NCBI RefSeq assembly: GCF_902726545.1
Contig: NZ_CACVAD010000004.1
Location: forward strand, 62,001-126,000
Source: Yersinia artesiana
GTDB lineage: Bacteria; Pseudomonadota; Gammaproteobacteria; Enterobacterales; Enterobacteriaceae
Length of the DNA stretch: 64,000 bases
Direction of reading: 5' to 3'
Position 1 is the stretch's first letter. Every line of letters begins with the position of its first letter. A program made the translations under genes and the position numbers. Below the pieces are notes generated by a model. That model was not told the origin of the DNA. It was given only the letters and a program-made list of their open reading frames with translations, and ran no database searches. Below are positions 8,326 to 15,734 of the stretch, in pieces.

Positions 8326-9248
8326 GTCGAACAGCCAGCGAGCTTTATTGGATGGCCCGTTATCTTGAGCGGGCAGAAAACATCACCAGGGTACTGGATG
8401 TCACTAACCGGCTCTCGATGATGCCCACCAGCAATCGCGTGAATTTTGATTTACTGGTGCCACTGAGCCTGAGTAATACCCAGGTTTTGTTTGCCGAGCA
8501 CTATCCGCAGGTCTCAATGACCCACCTGCTAAATTTCTTCGTGCTCGACAGCAATAACCCCAGCAGCATTTTCAGTTGCTTACAGATGGCGTGGAATAAC
8601 GCTCATGCGGTGCGCGGTAGCTTATCGTCCGAAGTGTGGGAAAGCATTAATGCCACCTGGATTGAGATAAAACAGTTACGCCGCCAAGGGATTAGCGCCG
8701 CTGGAATCGATGCCTTTTTTGATTGGGTTAAGGAGCGCTCACACCTGTTCCGTGGCGCGGTATACGGTACCTTGCTGCGCAGCGATGCGCTCTATTTCAT
8801 TCGTCTGGGCACTTTGATTGAACGGGCTGACAGCACTGCCCGCCTATTGGATGTGAAAAACCAATTACTGGATAACGACGATGATCCGGTGCGCGAATAC
8901 TACCGGATGGATACCTTATTGCGGGCTGTCAGCGCCCGTGAGGCCTACCACAGTTTGTATAAACAGCAACTGAGCCGCGAGGCCATTGCTGAGCTACTGA
9001 TTTTACGTAATGAAATCCCGCGCTCCCTGTTGGCTTGCGTCAACGATATGGAACAGCAGTTGGCATTGATTGGTGGTAATCGCAGTAATCAGCCTCGGCG
9101 GTTGGTCAGTATTTTGCTCGCCGAGTTGCGCTTTAGCAGTATCACGGATGTCATGGCCGATGGCCTGCACGTCTACCTGATGGATTTTTTAGGCAAGATA
9201 AATGCTATTGCCGATAGCATTCATCAGACCTATCTGGAGGTCCAATGA
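8319..9248 (+). CDS. Alpha-E domain-containing protein (Anbu operon)
   Basis: A 309-residue, largely helical protein of the alpha-E family (formerly DUF403). It opens MLSRTASELYWMARYLERAENITR, the usual start of the family, and a similar ERADSTARLLDVKNQLL repeat lies in the C-terminal half. No catalytic motif is recognised; the family is always found beside the permuted ATP-grasp and is thought to act with it. It overlaps the previous gene by seven bases and the following transglutaminase gene by four (ATGA), so the operon is tightly coupled. Confidence 0.85.
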   Translation: MLSRTASELYWMARYLERAENITRVLDVTNRLSMMPTSNRVNFDLLVPLSLSNTQVLFAEHYPQVSMTHLLNFFVLDSNNPSSIFSCLQMAWNNAHAVRGSLSSEVWESINATWIEIKQLRRQGISAAGIDAFFDWVKERSHLFRGAVYGTLLRSDALYFIRLGTLIERADSTARLLDVKNQLLDNDDDPVREYYRMDTLLRAVSAREAYHSLYKQQLSREAIAELLILRNEIPRSLLACVNDMEQQLALIGGNRSNQPRRLVSILLAELRFSSITDVMADGLHVYLMDFLGKINAIADSIHQTYLEVQ

Positions 9249-10066
9249 GACTAAATGTCGATCACAGCACCCATTACACCTACGCCCAGCAGGTGCAGCA
9301 CAGCACACAATATCTGCGCCTGACCCCGCAGGACTCAGCCCATCAGCGCATTTTGTCCTGGCAACTGACCTTGCCGGAAGAAGCCATTTGCACCACTGAT
9401 GCCTTTGGCAATGTGCTACATGTTTTGACGCTGGATAAGCCGCATCAAGCCATCACTATTCAGGCCCAAGGCGTGGTCGAGATTAAAGATAATGTCGAAG
9501 ATGACAGTGGCGACCACCTCTCGCCATTGGTTTTTTTACGCCACAGCCCACTGACGCAACCGGATGCCGCGATCCGTCAATTTGCGGCGGGTTATTGTGA
9601 AGGGGTTAGCAGTGCCGAGGGGCAACTGGATTGCCTGACACATCTAATGGGCGAGCTGCTGGCTAAAATGCCCTACAGCCCCGGCACCACGACGGTGCAA
9701 GACAGCGCAGCGCAGGCTTTTGCTGCCGGGCAAGGCGTTTGTCAGGATCACACCCACGTCTTTCTTGCCTGTTGCCGCAGTTTAAATATTCCGGCTCGCT
9801 ATGTGAGCGGCTATCTTTATACAGAATCCTCCAGTCATGTTGCAACCCATGCCTGGGCCGAAGTGTGGTTGAATGGTTATTGGCAGAGTTTTGATATCAC
9901 TAATAATACCTGCCAACCGAATCAGCATTTGAAACTGGCGGTGGGCATCGATTATCTCGATGCCTGCCCGGTGCGCGGTATCCGCCGGGGTGGTGGCTAT
10001 GAAGATATGCAAACCATAGCTGCCGTGCATATGCTATCAAACCCGCGGCTGGATATGTCGCAATAA
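9245..10066 (+). CDS. Transglutaminase-like cysteine peptidase family protein (Anbu operon)
   Basis: A 273-residue protein with the bacterial transglutaminase N-terminal domain (MRLNVDHSTHYTYAQQVQHSTQYLRLTPQ) and a papain-like core. The catalytic triad is visible as Cys in GQGVCQDHTH, His in ATHAWAEVWL and Asp in FDITNN. No signal peptide is seen, so it should be cytoplasmic. Most bacterial members are thought to act as peptidases or amidases rather than cross-linkers. It overlaps the alpha-E stop by four bases and ends 23 bases before anbu. Confidence 0.85.
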   Translation: MRLNVDHSTHYTYAQQVQHSTQYLRLTPQDSAHQRILSWQLTLPEEAICTTDAFGNVLHVLTLDKPHQAITIQAQGVVEIKDNVEDDSGDHLSPLVFLRHSPLTQPDAAIRQFAAGYCEGVSSAEGQLDCLTHLMGELLAKMPYSPGTTTVQDSAAQAFAAGQGVCQDHTHVFLACCRSLNIPARYVSGYLYTESSSHVATHAWAEVWLNGYWQSFDITNNTCQPNQHLKLAVGIDYLDACPVRGIRRGGGYEDMQTIAAVHMLSNPRLDMSQ

Positions 10067-10089
10067 ACGCATCTGACTTAAGGATTGTT

Positions 10090-10824
10090 ATGACCTACTG
10101 TGTGGCCATGCGGCTGTCGTCCGGGCTAGTGTTTGCTTCTGATTCCCGCACCAACGCCGGGGTGGATCATATTTCCACTTTCCGCAAATTGCATCTGTTT
10201 CAGCAAGATGGCGAACGAACGCTGGTGGTGCAAAGTGCGGGCAATCTTGCCACCACACAGAGCATTGTCAGTTTGCTGCAACGCCGATGTTTAGACCCCG
10301 AACTGACTAACCTGATGAATGTACCGTCGATGTATGAAGCGGCCACATTGTTGGGCGAAACGGTGCGGGAGGTGATTAACCGGGACAGTGGCGCACAGCA
10401 AAACAGTGGCGGGACAGATTTTAGCTGTAACCTACTGTTAGGCGGTCAGATTAAAGGTGAAGGGCTGCGGTTGTTTCATATTTATCCGCAAGGGAATTTT
10501 ATCGAAGCCACGCAGGATACACCCTATTTTCAAATTGGTGAAAGTAAGTATGGTAAACCCATTATTGATCGCGTGTTGAGCTACGACACCGCGCTGGATC
10601 AAGCAATGCAATGTGCGTTGATTTCAATGGATTCAACCTTGCGCAGTAATCTGTCGGTGGGATTGCCGCTGGACGTGATGATCTATCCGCTGGACAGTTT
10701 CAGCACCGCCCAGCAGTATCGGATCACCGAAGATCACCCGTATTTTATGATGATCCGTAAAGGGTGGGGGGAAGGATTGGTGAGTATTTTTTCTCAGCTT
10801 CCGGAGTTGAAGTTGGGGGGATAA
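10090..10824 (+). CDS. anbu: Anbu, proteasome/HslV-like peptidase homologue
   Basis: A 244-residue Ntn-hydrolase fold protein of the 'ancestral beta subunit' family, related to HslV and proteasome beta subunits. Once the initiator Met is removed Thr becomes residue 1 (MTYCVAMRLSSG...). The paired Asp is in SDSR (mature position 17) and a conserved Lys lies in FRKLHLF. Published Anbu structures, including one from Yersinia, show open helical assemblies rather than closed rings; substrate and partner are unsettled. It is the last gene of the four-gene operon, with AAGGATTGTT before ATG 10090. No ATPase unfoldase gene accompanies it here. Confidence 0.9.
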   Translation: MTYCVAMRLSSGLVFASDSRTNAGVDHISTFRKLHLFQQDGERTLVVQSAGNLATTQSIVSLLQRRCLDPELTNLMNVPSMYEAATLLGETVREVINRDSGAQQNSGGTDFSCNLLLGGQIKGEGLRLFHIYPQGNFIEATQDTPYFQIGESKYGKPIIDRVLSYDTALDQAMQCALISMDSTLRSNLSVGLPLDVMIYPLDSFSTAQQYRITEDHPYFMMIRKGWGEGLVSIFSQLPELKLGG

Positions 10825-10830
10825 TAGAGT

Positions 10831-10900
10831 GGATCTGGTTTCGGTTGATATGAGATTTGTTCTCAATGCTGGCATTGCCACCTCAACCGAAACCAGCTCC
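10831..10900. repeat. Inverted repeat after anbu, member of the TTCGGTTGA repeat family
   Basis: CTGGTTTCGGTTGA (10835-10848) is an exact inverted repeat of TCAACCGAAACCAG (10883-10896). With one mismatch it extends to 18 bp (10831-10848 / 10883-10900). The block 10839-10890 aligns without gaps to 3379-3430, 43 of 52 identical by my count. It lies between convergent anbu and treC and has no T-run. Confidence 0.75.
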
Positions 10901-10922
10901 GAACTAGTCTGAACTGATCTAA

Positions 10923-12584
10923 TCAATCCCTAATCCAATAAATCCCCTCATAGGCGCGCAATTCCATGGCCTGCGGCTGGAAGGCGCTTTCGCCATAGCT
11001 GCTCATCAACAACTGCCAGTGACCATCCAGCTCGATATCCTCTGGCTGCCATTGTTGCGGCTCACCACTTAGATTCGCCACCACCAGCAGTTGCTTACCT
11101 TGCCAACTGCGTAAATAACACCACAAATCTGGGTGCTGCGGGCAAAGATCCTGATAATCACCAAAAGTGAACACATCATGTTGCTTGCGCAGAGCTATCA
11201 GATATTGATAGGCATAAAATACCGAATCGGCATCAGCCAGCGCGGCATCGACGTTAATCTCACCATAGTTACTGCAAGGCTCAATCCACGGGGTTCCCTG
11301 GCTAAAACCAGCATTATGACTGCGATCCCATTGCATTGGGGTGCGGCCATTATCGCGAGATTTAGTCGCCAAAATCGCCAATAACTCATCAGGATCGCGG
11401 CCTTTTGCACTTAATTCGGCAAACATATTCAGGCTTTCAACATCACGGTATTGATCAATAGAGCTGAAGTTTGGATTGGTCATCCCAATCTCTTCGCCCT
11501 GATAAATATACGGCGTGCCCTGCATGCCATGTAGCACCATCGCCAACATTTTAGCAGCGGGTAAGCGCAGCGCACCTTCATCACCAAAGCGCGAGACGAT
11601 ACGCGGTTGGTCATGGTTGCACCAGAACAGCGCATTCCAGGCACGATTATGCATCCCTTGCTGCCACTGGTTAAAAATCTGCTTAAGTTGGACACGATCC
11701 GGTTGCATCAGCGACCATTTCTCACCATTAAGATAATCCACTTTCAAATGATGGAAATTAAAGGTCATCGACAGTTCATCACCACCCAATGCAGCATAGC
11801 GCTGGCAATGCTCAAGACGGGTGGAAGACATCTCACCCACCGTCATCAGGCCGCGCGGCTGAAACACATCGCGGCTCATTTCTTGCAAAAATTCGTGAAT
11901 ACGTGGGCCATCGGTATAGAAACGGCGGCCATCGCCGTCAAAATCATCGGGGAAGTCTTGTTGTTTGGACACCAAATTGATCACATCCAGACGCAAGCCA
12001 TCCACGCCAATATCCGCCCAAAACTCACAAACTTTTTTCAATTCATCACGTACGGGTTGGTGTTCCCAGTTGAGATCAGCCTGCTCTGTAGCAAATAAAT
12101 GCAGATAATACTGGCCACTGGCCGCATGCCATTGCCAGGCATTGCCACCAAATTTAGAACGCCAGTTATTGGGCAAATTATCACCCTTCCCATCACGCCA
12201 AATATAGAACTGGCGGTAAGGGCTATTGCGGTCTGTTGCTGCTTTAAACCAGGCATGTTCAGTGGATGTATGGTTGAACACCATATCCATCACAATACGA
12301 ATACCACGCTGATGGGCTTGTTCCACCAGATGTTTAAAATCATCCAGGGTGCCATAAGCCGGATCAATGGCGCAGTAATCCGCCACGTCATAGCCATTAT
12401 CCACCTGTGGCGAAACATAAACCGGCGTCAGCCAGATAGCATCAACACCGAGTTTTTGCAGATAATCCAACCGCTGCGTCACCCCCGCCAGATCACCGTA
12501 ACCATTACCGGTGCTGTCCTGAAAACTCTTCGGGTAAATCTGATAGATGACGCCGTTTTGCCACCAAGGGACAGGATTATTCAT
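10923..12584 (-). CDS. treC: Trehalose-6-phosphate hydrolase TreC
   Basis: A 553-residue glycoside hydrolase family 13 enzyme that splits cytoplasmic trehalose 6-phosphate into glucose and glucose 6-phosphate. The GH13 regions are DMVFNHTS, GLRLDVINLVS (nucleophile Asp), TVGEMSST (acid/base Glu) and FWCNHDQPR. The sequence opens PVPWWQNGVIYQIYPKSFQDSTGNGYGDLAG, typical of oligo-1,6-glucosidase/TreC relatives. It is the second gene of treBC, 65 bases after treB, and should be induced with it. The neighbouring PTS gene fixes the substrate as trehalose 6-phosphate rather than isomaltose. Confidence 0.95.
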   Translation of the reverse strand: MNNPVPWWQNGVIYQIYPKSFQDSTGNGYGDLAGVTQRLDYLQKLGVDAIWLTPVYVSPQVDNGYDVADYCAIDPAYGTLDDFKHLVEQAHQRGIRIVMDMVFNHTSTEHAWFKAATDRNSPYRQFYIWRDGKGDNLPNNWRSKFGGNAWQWHAASGQYYLHLFATEQADLNWEHQPVRDELKKVCEFWADIGVDGLRLDVINLVSKQQDFPDDFDGDGRRFYTDGPRIHEFLQEMSRDVFQPRGLMTVGEMSSTRLEHCQRYAALGGDELSMTFNFHHLKVDYLNGEKWSLMQPDRVQLKQIFNQWQQGMHNRAWNALFWCNHDQPRIVSRFGDEGALRLPAAKMLAMVLHGMQGTPYIYQGEEIGMTNPNFSSIDQYRDVESLNMFAELSAKGRDPDELLAILATKSRDNGRTPMQWDRSHNAGFSQGTPWIEPCSNYGEINVDAALADADSVFYAYQYLIALRKQHDVFTFGDYQDLCPQHPDLWCYLRSWQGKQLLVVANLSGEPQQWQPEDIELDGHWQLLMSSYGESAFQPQAMELRAYEGIYWIRD

Positions 12585-12649
12585 AGCAGACTCTTATTCA
12601 TTGAGAAAATAACTCCGCCAGCGAATAACCACTGGCGGAGGTTTACGAT

Positions 12650-14065
12650 TCAGACCGGCAATTCACCACGGCTATCTTTACGTTTATAAACCAATATGGT
12701 CAGTACCAGTGGCACGACAATCGCCACCAACATTGCCAGAGAATAAATCGCCCAAAACTGCGGTTTGATGGACAAAATACCCGGCAAACCACCGACACCA
12801 ATACCATTTGCCATTACCCCGGTCAGCCCGCAAATCAGGCCTGCCAGCCCAGAGCCAATCATGGCGCATAACATTGGGAAACGATATTTCAAGTTGATAC
12901 CGTACATGGCGGGTTCAGTCACACCGAGATAGGCTGAGATGGCCGCCGGAACAGAAATTTCTCGTTCATTGATCTTACGGCTAATGATAATGATGCCCAG
13001 CACCGCAGAGGCTTGCGCGATATTGGACAAGGCAATCAGCGGCCAGACAGGTGTACCGCCCATGCTCTGAATCATCTGCATATCAATAGCCAATGTGGTT
13101 TGATGCACCCCGGTTATCACTAACGGCGCATACAAGAAACCAAACAGCGCAGCGCCAATAGGGGCGAAACTACCGGTCATCACTGCTTTCACGCCCCATG
13201 CCACACCATCACCAATCATGCGACCAAACGGCCCAATCAAGGTATGAGCAAGGAATACTGCCAGCAATAAAGACACCACCGGCACGATAACTAAGTAAAG
13301 ATAAGCAGGAATAATTTTCTTTAGATTGGTTTCAATCCAGCCCAGCGCCAAACCGGCCAGAATTGAAGGGATAACTTGCGCCTGATAACCCACTTTTTGG
13401 ATAGTAAACCAGCCGAAGTCCCACACCTCAGGGATTTGCTGCCCCAGCAGATAGGAGTTCATTAGCTGCGGAGAAACCAGCGTAATCCCCAATACAATCC
13501 CCAATACCGGCGTGCCGCCCATTTTCTTCACCGTCGACCAACAGATAGCCACTGGCAGGTAGAAGAAGATGGCTTCGCCCAGTAACCACAGGAAGTCGTA
13601 AATGGTTTTCCACGCCGGATACATCTGCGCCAGCGTTTGGCCCTCAGACATCGGGATGTCGCCGATCACATTACGGAAACCGAGGATCAAACCGCCGCTG
13701 ATCAAAGCCGGTAACAGCGGGAAGAAGATCTCGGCAAAGTGAGAAATACCGCGCTCAAACCAGGTCATATTCTGGCGCGCAGCCAGCTTGGTTTGTTCTT
13801 TATCCACTTCATTTTGGCCAATTTTAGCAATGAGCGCCTGGTAGTAATCATCGACTTCCGGCCCGATAACCACTTGAAATTGACCGGCATTGGTAAAACA
13901 GCCTTTGACCATCGACAGCTTTTCGATCTCTTTGGGAAATGCTTTGGCTGGATCATTTAGTACAAAACGTAACCGGGTAATGCAGTGGCTGACGGTGGCA
14001 ATATTTTCTCTGCCTCCCACCAGTACGATCAATTGATCGATGTCTTGTTGTTTTACTTTGCTCAT
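12650..14065 (-). CDS. treB: PTS trehalose-specific EIIBC component TreB
   Basis: A 471-residue PTS permease that imports and phosphorylates trehalose. The N-terminal EIIB domain has the phosphocysteine at residue 28 (VSHCITRLRFVL), and the EIIC membrane domain follows from about residue 105 with about ten hydrophobic segments. It has no EIIA domain; as in E. coli the glucose EIIA (Crr), encoded elsewhere, would supply phosphate. A perfect TreR-type operator lies 80 bases upstream. First gene of treBC. Confidence 0.96.
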   Translation of the reverse strand: MSKVKQQDIDQLIVLVGGRENIATVSHCITRLRFVLNDPAKAFPKEIEKLSMVKGCFTNAGQFQVVIGPEVDDYYQALIAKIGQNEVDKEQTKLAARQNMTWFERGISHFAEIFFPLLPALISGGLILGFRNVIGDIPMSEGQTLAQMYPAWKTIYDFLWLLGEAIFFYLPVAICWSTVKKMGGTPVLGIVLGITLVSPQLMNSYLLGQQIPEVWDFGWFTIQKVGYQAQVIPSILAGLALGWIETNLKKIIPAYLYLVIVPVVSLLLAVFLAHTLIGPFGRMIGDGVAWGVKAVMTGSFAPIGAALFGFLYAPLVITGVHQTTLAIDMQMIQSMGGTPVWPLIALSNIAQASAVLGIIIISRKINEREISVPAAISAYLGVTEPAMYGINLKYRFPMLCAMIGSGLAGLICGLTGVMANGIGVGGLPGILSIKPQFWAIYSLAMLVAIVVPLVLTILVYKRKDSRGELPV

Positions 14066-14087
14066 TTCAGCATACCTTTCGTAAAGG

Positions 14088-14157
14088 TGGGATCGGTTCC
14101 AAGTGGCTTATTTAAGGTTAGCCAACTATTAATTTTTATGGAATGGGAACGTTCCCA
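14088..14157 (-). promoter_or_regulatory. treBC control region with TreR operator
   Basis: The palindrome TGGGAACGTTCCCA (14144-14157) matches the known E. coli tre operator core GGGAACGTTCCC. A degenerate second copy (TGGGATCGGTTCCA, 14088-14101) sits just upstream of the treB ribosome-binding site. Farther upstream TGCGTTCAAGATCACA (14161-14176) is a weak CRP-like site with only one good half. The operator is firm; the second copy and CRP site are inference. Confidence 0.75.
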
Positions 14158-14280
14158 ACTTGCGTTCAAGATCACAATTTGACAATTTTTGTGCAAATTT
14201 TCGTCGGAAATCAGTTAATGCCTAAAGCGCCCCTACGATTCAGCGCGAATTGGCAGGGAGCATAAGGAGGAGAAAAAGCA

Positions 14281-15228
14281 TCAGGCCAATTGGCCGGGGA
14301 TGATAATTTGTTGAATGGGCTGGTTATTATTAAGTTGGTCGAGCAGTTGCTGTGCCGCTTTCACACCGGCACTGCCATAACCCAGTTCGACTGACAGGCT
14401 ATTGGGGAACAAGAAGTGCAATAGCGGTGTGTTGCCGATACCACATACCTGGATATGCTGTTGCCCTTGCTGTTGCAAGTACTTACTTACCCCCATAGCA
14501 ATAGTATCAGAGGCACAGACCAGCGCGGAGGTATCGGGTTTTATCACTTGAGGCGCGAGCTGAAAGCCGCTCTGATAGCTCAATTCTCCCAATGCAACAG
14601 TGGAAGTCAGGCCATATTGCTGGCAGTAATCGAGATAAGACTGATGACGACGCATGCCGGTCGTGGCATCCGAGGGCTGCACCCCGATATAGCTAATATG
14701 GCGATGCCCGGCCTGGCGCAGTTTATCCATCAGCAGCCGCACCGCCCCTTCATCGTCATAACAAACTGAAGAGAAACCGGTATATTCTCGCGCCAGCACC
14801 ACCATTTTTTCCTGCCACGGCGCGAGCATTTCGGCGGTTAAGCCGGTGAAACCAAACAGAATCACCCCATCCACATGGCGCTGTTGTAAAACATGCAGAT
14901 GCTCGCTGACCAGCTCAGGATCAAACTGGCTTTCCATCAGAATAGGGTCGTAACCTTGCTGATAGAACAGCGGCAACATGGTGCGCACCGCCTGATTCTC
15001 AGAGGGAGAATCCAGACGCGAGACAATAATCCCCACCACTTTATCGCTCTGACCCCGCATCGCGCGGGCCGATTTTGATGGGGTAAACCCCTGCTGACGG
15101 ATAACCGCCTCAACTCGCTCGCGCGTCTGTGGGCTGACACTGCCTTCATTGTTCAATACCCGTGAAACGGTGGATTTTCCAACTCCACTCATGCGGGCAA
15201 TGTCCTTAATGGTCAAACGGTTTTGCAT
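14281..15228 (-). CDS. treR: Trehalose operon repressor TreR (LacI/GalR family)
   Basis: A 315-residue repressor. The N-terminal LacI helix-turn-helix is TIKDIARMSGVGKSTVSRVLNNEG, followed by a periplasmic-binding-protein-like sensor domain that in TreR binds trehalose 6-phosphate. It is transcribed in the same direction as treBC with a 215-base gap holding the operator, as in E. coli. The start ATG 15228 gives MQNRLTIKDIARMSGVGK, matching the family. It is divergent from mgtA; the 506 bases between carry the mgtA leader. Confidence 0.96.
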   Translation of the reverse strand: MQNRLTIKDIARMSGVGKSTVSRVLNNEGSVSPQTRERVEAVIRQQGFTPSKSARAMRGQSDKVVGIIVSRLDSPSENQAVRTMLPLFYQQGYDPILMESQFDPELVSEHLHVLQQRHVDGVILFGFTGLTAEMLAPWQEKMVVLAREYTGFSSVCYDDEGAVRLLMDKLRQAGHRHISYIGVQPSDATTGMRRHQSYLDYCQQYGLTSTVALGELSYQSGFQLAPQVIKPDTSALVCASDTIAMGVSKYLQQQGQQHIQVCGIGNTPLLHFLFPNSLSVELGYGSAGVKAAQQLLDQLNNNQPIQQIIIPGQLA

Positions 15229-15377
15229 GGTTTACCTAATGTTTAGGTTTGAATACATATAATAAACTGATTATTTATAGCTACCGTATTATTTATATTT
15301 ACCAGAACGGTGGGAAGCATACCATGCCCAGAATCAGACTCAGCGCATGATATCCCCATGACTGGTAACATATTATT

Positions 15378-15413
15378 ACCCTAACGGATGAAATTCCCGT
15401 CAGGGTGATTTTT
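15378..15413 (+). terminator. Terminator-like hairpin between treR and mgtA
   Basis: ACCCTAACGG (15378-15387) pairs with CCGTCAGGGT (15397-15406) with one mismatch, followed by GATTTTTG. It could be a terminator or part of a long mgtA leader. A transcript starting about 260 bases before mgtA, as in E. coli, would begin downstream of it. Confidence 0.4.
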
Positions 15414-15520
15414 GCCGTGGCAATAATTATGACGCAGTTTATTGTTTGTATAACTGTTTGAGCGCGATGGTGTGCCGCTCAAACAAAGCGATTCTTCACT
15501 CACCGGAGGTTAATTACCCA

Positions 15521-15565
15521 GTGGACCCTGTTCCCTCAATCTACACCCTTTGGGTGTACCGATAA
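15521..15565 (+). CDS. mgtL: Putative mgtA leader peptide MgtL
   Basis: A GTG-initiated frame of 14 codons plus stop, reading MDPVPSIYTLWVYR, 11 bases after a strong GGAGG (15505-15509). In Salmonella and E. coli the mgtA leader encodes a short proline-containing peptide (starting MEPDPTPLP) whose translation, with Mg2+, proline and charged-tRNA supply, decides whether transcription reaches mgtA. The D-P-x-P start, the location 170 bases before mgtA and the hairpin overlapping its stop fit that role. The non-ATG start and the lack of experiment keep this provisional. Confidence 0.55.
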   Translation: MDPVPSIYTLWVYR

Positions 15566-15599
15566 GGTAATCCCCCGTCTGACGTGGCTGCCTTATCGG
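15559..15599 (+). promoter_or_regulatory. mgtA leader hairpin overlapping the mgtL stop
   Basis: CCGATAAGG (15559-15567) is an exact inverted repeat of CCTTATCGG (15591-15599). The left arm contains the last sense codon and stop of the putative mgtL, so a ribosome finishing mgtL would melt it. Two further small hairpins follow: ACGGCA/TGCCGT (15673-15688) and ACCTGAA/TTCAGGT (15696-15714), the latter 20 bases before the mgtA ATG. This is consistent with a Mg2+-responsive switching leader. Confidence 0.6.
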
Positions 15600-15734
15600 A
15601 TAACAATCTGATAAGCAGTCACTACGCATTATCCCTGCGTTGGTTTCTGCTGCTGATGTTTTTGCCCTCTCTACGGCAGGTTTGCCGTGGGCGCTACCTG
15701 AAGACAATTCAGGTATGACAGTAAGGTTTGAACC

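Noticed and set aside
15443..15460. PhoP box upstream of the mgtA leader (TGTTTG repeated)
   Set aside because: The two TGTTTG units are 12 bases apart instead of the expected 11 and neither ends in A. The position is right for a PhoP site but the match is too weak to list.
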